A stretch of DNA of 64,000 bases from assembly GCA_020697295.1 (NCBI GenBank), contig JAJFBF010000006.1, positions 20,819 through 84,818 of the forward strand, in the 5' to 3' direction. Origin of the DNA: Moraxellaceae bacterium. Its GTDB lineage: Bacteria > Pseudomonadota > Gammaproteobacteria > Pseudomonadales > Moraxellaceae. Below the pieces are notes generated by a model that was not told where the DNA came from, did no database searches, and saw nothing but the letters and a program-made list of their open reading frames with translations. The position numbers and the translations under genes are program-made. Shown here in pieces: positions 9,650-18,452 of the stretch (positions within the stretch are counted from its first letter, which is position 1; every line of letters starts with the position of its first letter).

Positions 9650-10662
9650 GCAGAAAAATCTCCGAGGGTGACGGACTGGCTGGTGCAGGAGGCCACCTTC
9701 AAGGCCTCGACGAGCGCGAGCGTGGCCAGACCCTGCGCGAGGTCCACGGCCGGCGCCAGCTCGCCTTTCGCCACCCGGACAAAGCGGGCGAGCTCCTGCA
9801 GGTACATGTCATTGCGATCCCATGCCGGCTCGCTGAACAGCACCTCCTCCTGCCCGCCCGGGCCGTACAGCGTGATGCTGTTGCCCATGAGGTTCCAGAG
9901 CAGGGTACCGCCCTCGCCGATGATGCGGCAGGTGCGCGTGGGCGAACGCTGAAGGAAGTCGAGGTGCAAGCGGGCGGAAAACCCGTCCCGCTTGCTCAGC
10001 ACGGCGTCGACACAATCCTCGACATCGAGGCCGAGCGAGCCGGAATTGGTGGCCACGCAGCAAGCCGTATCGAAGGCGCCGAAAAGCCACAGCAGGTAGT
10101 CGAGTTCGTGACTCAACTCCAGCAGCACGCCTCCGCCCAGTTCCCGCCGTGCCGACACCCCTTGGCGATAATCGCTGCCCGGCCGCCAGTCCGGCAGGTA
10201 CTGCCCCGCTTCGCTGGCGACACTCAGCACACGCCCCACCCGCCGCTCTTCCAGCAAGGCTTTCAGTGCCTGCGCAGAAGGCATGTAGCGCAGATTGTAG
10301 CCAATCTCGATGCGATCCTGATGTGCGCGCAGCACCCCGGCTTCGGCCGCGACACTTGCCAGCGAATCCGCCAGCGGCTTTTCCACCAGCACCGGCAGCC
10401 CGGCGCCCAGCAGGACAGCGGCATGGCCGACATGCGAGGAGGCGGGCGAGGCGACAATGGCCAGCAAGGGCTTCTCGGCCAGCGCCTGCGCAAGATCGGC
10501 GTGAATAACGATGCCGGGCGGCAGCTCTGCAGGAGAAAGCGGCCGACCAGAGGCGGAGACACAGGCGATGCGGGCCGCAGGAAAGAGCAGCCTCAGGTTG
10601 TTCATGTGCCGGCGGGCAATACTGCCGGCGCCCACCACGAGGAAGCCGGGGGCTGCACTCAT
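9646..10662 (-). CDS. Gfo/Idh/MocA-family oxidoreductase
   Basis: A 338-residue oxidoreductase. The N-terminal motif is FLVVGAGSIARRHMNNL, then LVEKPLADS with the catalytic-type Lys, and EIGYNLRYMPS in the substrate domain. It sits in ATGA overlaps with the PtmE-like gene before it and the CMP-sugar synthetase after it, the position held by accessory oxidoreductases in legionaminate clusters. It should be cytoplasmic and act on a sugar or nucleotide sugar. It is the most canonical of the three Gfo/Idh proteins in this operon. The reaction is not known. Confidence 0.75.
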   Translation of the reverse strand: MSAAPGFLVVGAGSIARRHMNNLRLLFPAARIACVSASGRPLSPAELPPGIVIHADLAQALAEKPLLAIVASPASSHVGHAAVLLGAGLPVLVEKPLADSLASVAAEAGVLRAHQDRIEIGYNLRYMPSAQALKALLEERRVGRVLSVASEAGQYLPDWRPGSDYRQGVSARRELGGGVLLELSHELDYLLWLFGAFDTACCVATNSGSLGLDVEDCVDAVLSKRDGFSARLHLDFLQRSPTRTCRIIGEGGTLLWNLMGNSITLYGPGGQEEVLFSEPAWDRNDMYLQELARFVRVAKGELAPAVDLAQGLATLALVEALKVASCTSQSVTLGDFSA

Positions 10663-11705
10663 GCGCGCGTGAACTCCTGCTGGGCGCGCTGGAAGTCCTC
10701 CATACGCCCGATATCCAGCCAGTATTCGTGGATCGGGAACATGTTCACGTCACGGCCAGCGGCAATTTCCTGTCCAAGCAGGGTCGGCATGTCGATTGGA
10801 GTACCGGCCTGCACGCTGCTCACCAGCGCCGGGGAAAGCAGGTAGATCCCGGCATTGATGAAGAAATGCTGCACCGGCTTTTCGACGATGGAAGTGATGC
10901 GGCGACCGTCACTCTCGATCACGCCATATGGAACGGTGTGCTCGTACTCGTAGACGCACATGGTCGCCGCCCCGTTGTGCTCCTGATGAAACTCGAGCAG
11001 GTTGCGAAAGTTGAGCGTAGTCAGCAAGTCTCCATTCATCATGAACAGGGGCAGATCGATCTCGCCGTGGGGCAACAGTCCAAGTGCACCGCCGGTGCCC
11101 AGTGGAGAGTCCTCGTGCACATACCGGATGGAGACACCCCAGCGACTGCCGTCGCCGAAGTAGCTACGGATCATTTCCGGCATGTAGTGGGTAGAAATGA
11201 AGAAGCGATGAAACCCGGCACTGATGAAACTCTCGAGGATCAACTCCAGGATCGGCTTGTCTCCCACCTTCAGCATCGGCTTGGGGCAGTCGTGGGTCAG
11301 CGGCCGCAGGCGCGTCCCGAAGCCGCCCGCCATCAGGAAGACGGGATTGTCGAGCTTGCCGCGATGCAGGAGGCCGTGCAGGGTTTCCAGCCCGATGACC
11401 CGGTTCTGCTCATCCACCATCGGGAGCTGGATGAACTTGTACTTGTCCATGACCGCCAGGATCTGCTCACGGCTCCAGGCGCGCGTCGCCGTCAGTGGCG
11501 ACGCATTCATGATCGTCTGCACCGGCGTGGTCAGCGGCAGGTGCTTGAGAAGTGCACGACGGATATCGCCGTCGGTCACCACTCCGAGCAAGTGCCGCTC
11601 AGCGTCGACCACCATCACAATGCGCAGGGCGACCCGGTCCAGCGTCGCGACCGCGTCTTCCAGGCTCGTTTCGGGGCCGATAAGTGTTGCTTCCCACTGT
11701 TCCAT
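10659..11705 (-). CDS. CBS-domain sugar-1-phosphate nucleotidyltransferase (PtmE-like)
   Basis: A 348-residue protein with two CBS motifs in residues 1-115 and a nucleotidyltransferase domain from residue 120 (MAGGFGTRLRPLT at 125-137, then PKPML). This fusion is the architecture of PtmE, the glucosamine-1-phosphate guanylyltransferase that makes the GDP-sugar precursor for legionaminate in Campylobacter jejuni. The CBS pair probably senses an adenine nucleotide or the pathway product. It follows the acetyltransferase by 15 bases and overlaps the next gene as ATGA. Base specificity (GTP or another NTP) cannot be read from sequence. Confidence 0.82.
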   Translation of the reverse strand: MEQWEATLIGPETSLEDAVATLDRVALRIVMVVDAERHLLGVVTDGDIRRALLKHLPLTTPVQTIMNASPLTATRAWSREQILAVMDKYKFIQLPMVDEQNRVIGLETLHGLLHRGKLDNPVFLMAGGFGTRLRPLTHDCPKPMLKVGDKPILELILESFISAGFHRFFISTHYMPEMIRSYFGDGSRWGVSIRYVHEDSPLGTGGALGLLPHGEIDLPLFMMNGDLLTTLNFRNLLEFHQEHNGAATMCVYEYEHTVPYGVIESDGRRITSIVEKPVQHFFINAGIYLLSPALVSSVQAGTPIDMPTLLGQEIAAGRDVNMFPIHEYWLDIGRMEDFQRAQQEFTRA

Positions 11706-11720
11706 TTGAATCCCGCTTTC

Positions 11721-12386
11721 TTATTCTGCCGGGCCCGGCCGCTTGCGCACCGGGTGACCGATGATCGTTTGTCGCTCGCCAAGGTCTCTCACGAGCACGG
11801 CACCCGCGCCCACCACAGCACCGGCTCCCACTGAAATCCCCTGAATAACCGTGGCGCCCGCCGCAATGAAGGCCTGGTCCCCGACGACTACATTACCGCA
11901 GAGCGTGGCCCCGGGCGCCACATGCACGTTCTCGCCAAGCCGGCAATCATGATCGATGGCAGCGCGCGTATTGATGATGCTGTTGGCGCCGATGACGGCA
12001 TCGGCCTGGATGACGGCCCCCGCCATGACCTGCACGCCGACGCCAAGCCGGGCCGTCGCATCGACCCAAGCCGCCGGATGCACCAGCACCGGAAAGTAAA
12101 ATCCCTTTTCGACAAGGCTGACAAAGAGCCGGTGCCGGAGGCAGCTCCCGACCATCTGCCCGATGCCGTTCACCAGTCCCACGGACGCAGGATCCAGTGC
12201 CGCCAGCGCCTCATCGCCCCCCAGCACCCGCACACCGCGCCATTCCCGAGCGCCCTGTCTGGCGAGAAGAGGATCGCAGATTCCCGCCACCTCATGCCCC
12301 AGCGCTTGCGCAAGCGAGAGCAGGACCTTGGCGTGCCCCCCCGCGCCCAGCAGCAAAAGTGGCCTGGATTCCTGTGCCTGTTCCAT
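11721..12386 (-). CDS. NeuD/PglD/LegH-like sugar acyltransferase
   Basis: A 221-residue protein. An N-terminal nucleotide-sugar-binding subdomain (LLLLGAGGHAKVLLSL) is followed by a left-handed beta-helix with hexapeptide repeats from about residue 95 to 200 (GANSIINTRAAIDHDCRLGE, then NVHVAPGATL). His in IDHDC is the expected catalytic base. It uses acetyl-CoA to N- or O-acetylate a sugar. In legionaminate synthesis LegH acetylates the 4-amino group. The start codon overlaps the neuB stop as TGATG; the open frame further up is not used. Confidence 0.85.
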   Translation of the reverse strand: MEQAQESRPLLLLGAGGHAKVLLSLAQALGHEVAGICDPLLARQGAREWRGVRVLGGDEALAALDPASVGLVNGIGQMVGSCLRHRLFVSLVEKGFYFPVLVHPAAWVDATARLGVGVQVMAGAVIQADAVIGANSIINTRAAIDHDCRLGENVHVAPGATLCGNVVVGDQAFIAAGATVIQGISVGAGAVVGAGAVLVRDLGERQTIIGHPVRKRPGPAE

Positions 12387-13465
12387 CACGAGAACTCGAT
12401 TACATCGCCAGCGCGGAAATCGCACGGCGACGTCCTGCCCACCAGCCCCCAGAGTTCGGCGGGCGGAAGGCCCGCTCCGCAGCGGGCAGTGGCGAGCTGG
12501 TCGCGACGAATGGGACTGCCGGCCACAATGTCCTGCGCCGCAATGACCTGCTGGCGGCCCGCCACCCGGCTGTCCCACTCGCTGGGCTGCGGGGCCTTGC
12601 TGCCATCGCCCAGTGTGGCCTCGACCTGGCGGATGGCATCGACCATGGCCTTCAATTCCCCCGGCTCCAGCGAGGCGGCATGGTCGGGGCCGGGCAGCGT
12701 ACGATCCAGGGTGAAGTGCTTTTCGATGACCCGGGCGCCGCGCGCCACCGCCGCCACCGGCACCAGCATGCCCTCGGTGTGATCGGAATAGCCAACCTCG
12801 AGCCCGAAGGCGGCCGCCAGGGTGTCCATGGCGCGCAAGTTCACCTCATGCGCGGGCGTGGGATATTGCGAGGTGCAATGGAGCAGGGTCACATGTCCCT
12901 GGAGGCGGGCACGTGCTTCGGGCTGGCTCCAGTGGCGCCAGACCTCGAGCATGTCCGCCGGCTCCGCCGCCGCCGCCAGGGCATGCGCGATCACGGCAAG
13001 CCCCTCCTCCACTTCCGAAAGCGTTGCCATGCCGGTGGACAGCACCAATGGCTTGCCGGACCGGGCAAACCGCCACAGCAAGGGCGCGTTGGTAAGCTCG
13101 CCCGAGGGAATCTTGAACAGCGGCAAGTCCATGGTCACCAGGAAATCCAGGCTGCCCACATCAAAGGCGGTCGACAGGAAGGCGATACCCATCTGGCGGG
13201 CGTGGGCCTGCAGCGGCGCGTGCCATTCCCGGGGCAGCTCCAGCTTCTTCAGCATGGCAAGCTGGCTCTCGGCCTCGCCGGTACGGGCCTTCTGGTAGGC
13301 CGCCTTGGGCGCGCTGCGCGAAGCCAGCCGCTCGGCATCGAAAGTCTGGAATTTCACTGCATCGGCGCCCGCGGCAGCGGCGGCGTCCACCAGCGCAAAT
13401 GCCAGCTCGCGCTGGCCGTTGTGATTGACGCCGGCTTCGGCAATGACATAGACACGGTCACGCAT
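12386..13465 (-). CDS. neuB: N-acylneuraminate/legionaminate synthase (NeuB/LegI family)
   Basis: A 359-residue enzyme condensing phosphoenolpyruvate with a 6-carbon amino sugar to give a nonulosonic acid. The N-terminus VYVIAEAGVNHNG is the family hallmark, VKFQTFD follows, and a C-terminal SAF (antifreeze-like) domain begins near residue 285. The start overlaps the PIG-L gene stop as TGATG and the stop overlaps the next start in the same way. The neighbours LegB, NeuC and the PtmE-like gene make legionaminate or a derivative the likely product rather than plain sialic acid. Confidence 0.92.
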   Translation of the reverse strand: MRDRVYVIAEAGVNHNGQRELAFALVDAAAAAGADAVKFQTFDAERLASRSAPKAAYQKARTGEAESQLAMLKKLELPREWHAPLQAHARQMGIAFLSTAFDVGSLDFLVTMDLPLFKIPSGELTNAPLLWRFARSGKPLVLSTGMATLSEVEEGLAVIAHALAAAAEPADMLEVWRHWSQPEARARLQGHVTLLHCTSQYPTPAHEVNLRAMDTLAAAFGLEVGYSDHTEGMLVPVAAVARGARVIEKHFTLDRTLPGPDHAASLEPGELKAMVDAIRQVEATLGDGSKAPQPSEWDSRVAGRQQVIAAQDIVAGSPIRRDQLATARCGAGLPPAELWGLVGRTSPCDFRAGDVIEFS

Positions 13466-14142
13466 CAGCGTATTTCCTTGAGGATCATGAATGCCTCGGC
13501 GGCACGGCAGCCCGCCTGGCTGCCCCGCAATACGGCCTGTGCCCGCAGGCATTCCTCGCTACGCGGGAAAGGAAAGGGCGCCAGCTCACCCGCATACAGC
13601 CGCATGATCGCCAGCTTCTGTTCCAGAGTATCCGTAGTGTCGACAAAAAGATTGGGCCTGAAGCCGCCGTCGTCCGGGCGCAGGCCGAACTCCGTTTCCG
13701 ACAGTGTTTCGTAGGCATAGACCCGCTTTACATAGTCATGCCGGAAGCCCTTGCAGCAGGCCGCGGCGGCATCAAAGACAGCGGCATGATCGCTGTGCGC
13801 ATCATTGCGATACGGCACGTACACCGTGTCGGGCTGCACCTGCCTGAAGACATTGCCAATGGCAGCCACGACATCCCCTTTGGGCAGCGTATCGAGCCGC
13901 GTCGCCGGCAGGCCAAGCTCATGAACCGAGCTGAAACCGTAGTGCTCCGCGACTGCCAGCAACTCCTGCCGGCGCGCGGCCACCTTCTCCGGCGGAAACC
14001 CCAGGGCCGGAGTGATGGCGGTGACCACCAGCCAGTGGATGGCATCGCCTTCGGCGCGATGCCGCAGCAATACCCCGCCGCAGCCAAGGGTTTCGTCGTC
14101 GGGATGAGGCGCAATCGCCAGCACGGTGCGTCGTGTTTTCAT
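13465..14142 (-). CDS. PIG-L/LmbE-family N-deacetylase
   Basis: A 225-residue zinc hydrolase. The metal-binding motif AHPDDE-type reads PHPDDE at residues 12-17, and the second signature DAHSDHAAVF supplies the remaining His/Asp ligands. The family removes N-acetyl groups from GlcNAc-containing substrates. It is locked between neuC (ATGA overlap) and neuB (TGATG overlap), so it should act within the nonulosonate pathway. It is not a standard step of legionaminate, pseudaminate or sialate synthesis, so it may free an amino group for a different acyl group. Confidence 0.85.
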   Translation of the reverse strand: MKTRRTVLAIAPHPDDETLGCGGVLLRHRAEGDAIHWLVVTAITPALGFPPEKVAARRQELLAVAEHYGFSSVHELGLPATRLDTLPKGDVVAAIGNVFRQVQPDTVYVPYRNDAHSDHAAVFDAAAACCKGFRHDYVKRVYAYETLSETEFGLRPDDGGFRPNLFVDTTDTLEQKLAIMRLYAGELAPFPFPRSEECLRAQAVLRGSQAGCRAAEAFMILKEIR

Positions 14143-15305
14143 GGTGAGCTCGCCAGGGGGTCTTCGGTCTTGCGCAGCAGGGCAGAAAAATCGAGGCTCT
14201 TGATCAGGTCCAGGGCACGGAGCGAGCTCCTGCCGTCGCCATAGGGGTTGTCCATTCCCGCCAATTCCTGCTGGAACGCTGGCGACAGCGCCGTGGTGAT
14301 GGCGGCGCGGATGCTGCCGGCATCGCCCTCGGTGAAGATGACATTAGCAGCCGCGAGGCGGCCGCGCTGCCGCTTGCCGATATTGATGGCCGCCAGGGGT
14401 ACGGACGGTGCCTCCAGCAGGCCGGCGGAAGAATTGCCGACAATCAGGCGGGCGACCCGCATCAGGTTGACGAAGCAGGATCGCGGCAGATTGCGGTAGA
14501 AGGTAACGCCTTCATGCCCGGCATACCGCTCGATGGCAGCCACCACCCCAAAGCTGCCAGGGTCGGTATTGGGCAGGCCGATGCAGACATGAAAGCCTTG
14601 CTCCAGCAGCGCCTCCACGGCATTCCGCACATAAGCCGGCGCCTGCTCGCGCTCGTCCTCGAGCGGATGGAAGATCAGGATCGCAAGCGGATGCGTCGCG
14701 GCATGCACCCCGGCATCCAGCTCCGCCAGGACGGCGGCGCGCGAGAGCGGGGGTTCGCTGACAAACTTGTCGAGCGCGACACTGCCGATAACGGCGATGC
14801 GATGCGCAGCCTCGCCCATCGCCAGCAGCCGCTCACGGTGCTGCGGCAGGCTGACAAAGTGCGCCGAGGCCAGCTTGGAAGTGGCATGACGCACCGGATT
14901 ATCGATGTGGCCGTCAACAGCATGGTCGCCACCGAAGAAATGCAGGGTCGGTATTCCCAGAAAGCTTCCCAGCATGGCGCCGACAAGCACATCCTCGCGG
15001 TCACCCGCAAACAGGATGAGGTCGGGCGCAAATGCCCTTACAACGTCGATGCTGCCGGCCAGCAAGGTACTCGCCGACTTGAGGCGCGAGGAAGGCGAGT
15101 CGGCGCTCAGCAAGGACTCGACCTCGGCGAGGATGGTCAAGCCATCGGAACGGATGTTGTTGACCGTCATTCCTTGCGTGGGCGAAAGATGCGCGCCAGA
15201 AACCAGCAGTCGGAAATCGGTATCCGGATCCTGGTCGAGCAAGCGGTAGAGATTGCTCATCAGGTCATATTCAGAACGAATGGAGGTCAGTGCCAGTATC
15301 TTCAT
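14139..15305 (-). CDS. neuC: UDP/GDP-sugar 2-epimerase, hydrolysing (NeuC/LegG family)
   Basis: A 388-residue enzyme that inverts C2 of a nucleotide N-acetyl sugar and releases the nucleotide. The N-terminus ILALTSIRSEYDLMSNLYRL is typical of NeuC/LegG, and IVGNSSAGLLEAPSV is the conserved nucleotide-binding Ser/Glu block near the C-terminus. It supplies the free sugar for NeuB. It starts 9 bases after the GNAT gene and overlaps the PIG-L gene as ATGA. In this context the substrate is more likely the diacetamido-bacillosamine nucleotide (LegG role) than UDP-GlcNAc. Confidence 0.9.
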   Translation of the reverse strand: MKILALTSIRSEYDLMSNLYRLLDQDPDTDFRLLVSGAHLSPTQGMTVNNIRSDGLTILAEVESLLSADSPSSRLKSASTLLAGSIDVVRAFAPDLILFAGDREDVLVGAMLGSFLGIPTLHFFGGDHAVDGHIDNPVRHATSKLASAHFVSLPQHRERLLAMGEAAHRIAVIGSVALDKFVSEPPLSRAAVLAELDAGVHAATHPLAILIFHPLEDEREQAPAYVRNAVEALLEQGFHVCIGLPNTDPGSFGVVAAIERYAGHEGVTFYRNLPRSCFVNLMRVARLIVGNSSAGLLEAPSVPLAAINIGKRQRGRLAAANVIFTEGDAGSIRAAITTALSPAFQQELAGMDNPYGDGRSSLRALDLIKSLDFSALLRKTEDPLASSP

Positions 15306-15314
15306 GACGGCGCC

Positions 15315-16115
15315 TCAGAACACATCCGACAACAGCATGCAGCGGCTGATTGCGTCGGGGTGAATGGAAGCCGCCAGCGGAAGGACGCCAAACTGGTACT
15401 CCTTGCTCGCAATGCCGGGAGGCAACGGGTAGTCACCACTGACCAGAACATTGAGGTCGCGACCATCGGGCAGCGCGTCCAGGAAGCGCTCATGTCCGCA
15501 CCAGACCAGGTCCAGCGCATCGCCAAAAGGCTTGTAGACCAGACCCTCCCGCTCTTCATAGGCAAAACCCGGCTTTGCCAGACGCCAGCGGCGCATGACG
15601 CCCTCCCCCATGTCGACACCGAAGCGGTCCGCCGAAAATAGCGGCTGCTGGCGGGCAAATGCCATGAGCGCTGACTTGCTGAACGTTGCCAGCCGGTCCG
15701 GAGCGGGACGGGTCCAGTCGAGGCGGCGAAAAAGGCCGGGCGCAGAGTTCTTGTTGGGGAATCCCATGACACAGGCTGCCCCGGCTGCGGCCGCGGCATC
15801 GTATACGGAGCGCGCGAGCGACACGAACAGGCCACGCCCCTGGTGTGTCGGTGCAATCATGGTGGTCATGGAAAGACAGGAGTTAACCGACCTGCCCGCC
15901 CGGGTGACCGGAAACGGGATGATCGCGTAATGGCCGACCAGAGCCTCGCCTTCATGGCACAACGCCACTACGGGATCGCCGTGCGGATTATCCATATAGG
16001 CCCAATCCCAGATGCCGGCCGGCAATGCAAGCCCGTAGCTGTCCGAGAAAAGCGTGAGGATGCTTTTCCGGTGCGGGAGCAGGGCCTCCTTGCTGGTGAT
16101 CAGGGTCGTTTTCAT
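15315..16115 (-). CDS. GNAT-family N-acetyltransferase
   Basis: A 266-residue protein with one GNAT fold in its first half. The acetyl-CoA pyrophosphate-binding signature is IAPTHQGRGLFVSLARSV (Q/R-x-x-G-x-G/A type), followed by VMGFPNKNSAPGLF. The second half has no motif I recognise. It lies between LegB and NeuC, where a LegC aminotransferase might be expected. A sugar N-acyltransferase that reacylates an amine freed by the PIG-L enzyme would fit, but this is inference. It is distinct from the hexapeptide NeuD-like enzyme. Confidence 0.75.
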   Translation of the reverse strand: MKTTLITSKEALLPHRKSILTLFSDSYGLALPAGIWDWAYMDNPHGDPVVALCHEGEALVGHYAIIPFPVTRAGRSVNSCLSMTTMIAPTHQGRGLFVSLARSVYDAAAAAGAACVMGFPNKNSAPGLFRRLDWTRPAPDRLATFSKSALMAFARQQPLFSADRFGVDMGEGVMRRWRLAKPGFAYEEREGLVYKPFGDALDLVWCGHERFLDALPDGRDLNVLVSGDYPLPPGIASKEYQFGVLPLAASIHPDAISRCMLLSDVF

Positions 16116-16159
16116 GAGGCTCTTCGACGTTTTCCGAAGCAGGGGCGTGGCCTTCCGCT

Positions 16160-17140
16160 TCAGACGTTGTAAATATCGGCCTTGTACCTGGCCAGGTTTT
16201 CGGGCCGCTGGAACCAGTCAATGGTGCGCTGCAGTCCTTCCCTGATCGTGAGCGCCGGCTTGAAGCCCGTGAGCCGCTCGATCTTGCTGTTGTCGCACCA
16301 GAGCCGGAACACCTCGGATTTCTCCGGACGCAGGCGCTGCTCGTCCGTGAGGAACTCCACGTCGCTGCCCATGAGCTCACGGATCAGGGCCAGGGTGTCT
16401 CCCACCGATATTTCGAAATTGGAACCGATGTTGACGATCTCGCCCACCGCCGCCTCGCAACGCGCAAGCTCGAGGAAGCCGCGGCAAGTATCGGCGACAT
16501 AGTTGAAATCGCGCGTCGGGGTCATGTCGCCCAGCTGGATCTGGCGCTGGCCGTTCGCAATCTGGGTAATGATGGTGGGAATCACGGCGCGGGCGGACTG
16601 GCGCGGGCCGTAGGTATTGAAAGGCCTCGCGACTGTGACCGGCAGCCCGAAGGCGTTATGGAAGCTCATTGCAATGGCGTCGGCACCGATCTTGGAGGCG
16701 CTGTAGGGTGATTGCGGCTGCAGTGGATGCGCCTCGTCGATGGGCACGTAGCGGGCCGTGCCATAGACCTCGCTGGTGGAGGTGTGGATGACACGCCGGA
16801 CGCCGTTATCCTGCGCAGCCTGGCAGATGTTCAGGGTGCCGGTGATATTGGTGTCGACGTAACTGGTCGGCGCGACATAGGAATAAGGGATCGCAATCAG
16901 CGCGGCCAGGTGAAATACCGTATCGACACCCTTCATGAGAGTGTTGCAGAAATGCGGATCCCGGATATCCCCGCAAACCACTTCAATGGCACCGCGGCAG
17001 TCGACATCCTCCAGCCAGCCCCAGTAATTGAAGGAGTTGTATTGCGCCAGGGCGCGGACGGTATAGCCCTCGCGGACCAGCAGCTCGACGAGGTGCGAGC
17101 CGATGAAGCCATCTGCCCCGGTGACGAGAACGTTCTTCAT
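16160..17140 (-). CDS. legB: NAD-dependent nucleotide-sugar 4,6-dehydratase (LegB)
   Basis: A 326-residue extended SDR. TGADGFIGSHLVELL is the NAD-binding motif, and TSTSEVYGTA plus YSASKIGAD give the Ser/Tyr/Lys active site. The stretch ALAQYNSFNYWGWLEDVD is characteristic of LegB rather than RmlB. It forms the 4-keto-6-deoxy nucleotide sugar, first committed step of the legionaminate route. AGAGG-like Shine-Dalgarno sequence (plus-strand tcctctt, 17145-17151) precedes ATG 17140. It is the first gene of the 13-gene minus operon; the open frame further up is not used. Confidence 0.92.
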   Translation of the reverse strand: MKNVLVTGADGFIGSHLVELLVREGYTVRALAQYNSFNYWGWLEDVDCRGAIEVVCGDIRDPHFCNTLMKGVDTVFHLAALIAIPYSYVAPTSYVDTNITGTLNICQAAQDNGVRRVIHTSTSEVYGTARYVPIDEAHPLQPQSPYSASKIGADAIAMSFHNAFGLPVTVARPFNTYGPRQSARAVIPTIITQIANGQRQIQLGDMTPTRDFNYVADTCRGFLELARCEAAVGEIVNIGSNFEISVGDTLALIRELMGSDVEFLTDEQRLRPEKSEVFRLWCDNSKIERLTGFKPALTIREGLQRTIDWFQRPENLARYKADIYNV

Positions 17141-17468
17141 CGATTCCTCTTGGCAAGTCGGACCACGGCTCTGCGACCGCGTATCCCGAAAATGGACCGG
17201 ACCGTGGCGACGGCGCGGACGGCGGCCTCCACGGGTCAACGCTCGCGCCTTCCACAGGCACAGGCGAGAGAGCTCAAGCATTCCTCCCGGCTTGCCCGCG
17301 AGTCTAGCAGACCTTGAAATGCCTCAGTAGCAAGCCGGCGGCACGGGCAATCGGCTCCCGTCCCGGGGGCTGCCGGGAGTGGTTGCCGCCACCGCCATTT
17401 GCCCGCATATTTCGCCGCAGCCGCGGCGCCGGGCGTGCCTGCCGCGGCCCCTCCCCAGGAAGAGGCCC
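17141..17468. promoter_or_regulatory. divergent intergenic region with candidate promoters
   Basis: These 328 bases separate legB from the GT52 gene and hold no convincing gene. On the plus strand TTGCCG (17383-17388), 17 bases, then CATATT (17406-17411) is a possible promoter for the GT52-TagD-TagF set. On the minus strand an extended -10-like TGCTAGACT (complement of 17301-17309) could serve the nonulosonate operon, with no good -35. Both are weak matches. Confidence 0.35.
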
Positions 17469-18413
17469 ATGAAGTCGCTGTTCATCTGCACCACCCCGCT
17501 CCACTCCCTGATCGTCGAGCGCATCATCCAGTTGCACGGCCTCGCCCCGGCGGACTGCACCCTGCTGTTCTTCAGCCTTGCCGGCCAGCCCAAGCGCACG
17601 TTCTACTTTGAGCGACTGGCGCCGCTGTTCGCCGAACGCCACCTCTACGAAACCGGCCGGCAGCGCTGGCCCGGCAACCTGCTGGGCGCCCGGGCGCTGC
17701 TCCGGGGCCGCGCCTTCGATACCGTCTTCCTGGCCAACACCAACCATCTTTACCTCCAGATGGTGCTGAGCAGTCTCCAGTTCGGGGAGTTGCGCACCTA
17801 CGACGACGGCACCACCAACCTGGGCCGCCACACCGCCTACACCGACCGGCATGGCGTCAGTCGCTTTCGCCTCCTCACCAGCCTGGTGCTGGGCAACCGC
17901 TACCCGCAGCCGCGCCTGCGCGCCCGGGCAAGCCGCCACTACACGATCTTCCCCGGCCTCTGGAACAACACACTGGCCCCCCTGACGCCCCTCCCCCTGC
18001 TGGAGGAGCGCCCGGCACGGCCCACGGCGGGCAAGTGCAGCGTCATCCTCGGCACCGTGCTGGCCGAAGCCTTCGAGGTCGTGCCCCCGGACATCGACGA
18101 GCGCCTGGCCGCCCTGGCCAGCCAGGCTGAGGGTGACGTGTTCTATCTCCCGCATCCCAAGGGCGAGGCCAGCGAGCGCCTGGCCGGCATCACCCTGCAC
18201 TCGAACCTGATCGCCGAGCACCTCATCCTCGACCTGCTCGATCACTATGCGGAAATGGACCTCTACGGCTTCGCCAGCTGCACCCAGTTCGTCTTCCTGG
18301 CGGAGCCACGCATCCGAAACCATTTCCTCACGTCCGGGAAAATGTCGCCGGCCCTGCGGGAAATCCAGCAAAATGCCGCGTCCGCCTACCCCATTGATCA
18401 AATAACGCTGTAA
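17469..18413 (+). CDS. GT52-family sialyltransferase-like glycosyltransferase
   Basis: A 314-residue protein resembling the GT52 lipooligosaccharide sialyltransferases (Neisseria Lst type). Shared blocks are TPLHSLIVERII near the N-terminus, RTYDDGTTNLGRH, RHYTIFPGLWNN, and FYLPHPKGE with the HP pair used for CMP-sugar binding. It should transfer the CMP-nonulosonate made by the divergent operon to a surface glycan acceptor. There is no signal peptide or clear membrane helix, so it acts at the cytoplasmic face. The start is ATG 17469 after AGGAAGAGG; the frame is open 30 codons further up but without a good ribosome site. Confidence 0.8.
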   Translation: MKSLFICTTPLHSLIVERIIQLHGLAPADCTLLFFSLAGQPKRTFYFERLAPLFAERHLYETGRQRWPGNLLGARALLRGRAFDTVFLANTNHLYLQMVLSSLQFGELRTYDDGTTNLGRHTAYTDRHGVSRFRLLTSLVLGNRYPQPRLRARASRHYTIFPGLWNNTLAPLTPLPLLEERPARPTAGKCSVILGTVLAEAFEVVPPDIDERLAALASQAEGDVFYLPHPKGEASERLAGITLHSNLIAEHLILDLLDHYAEMDLYGFASCTQFVFLAEPRIRNHFLTSGKMSPALREIQQNAASAYPIDQITL

Positions 18414-18452
18414 GCAGCCGGCCTGCCCAGGCCACTGCCCCGGGAAACCACC

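Noticed and set aside
5569-17140. Pseudaminic acid pathway
   Set aside because: There is no PseB-, PseC- or PseG-like gene; LegB, a hydrolysing NeuC-type epimerase and the PtmE-like fusion fit legionaminate better.
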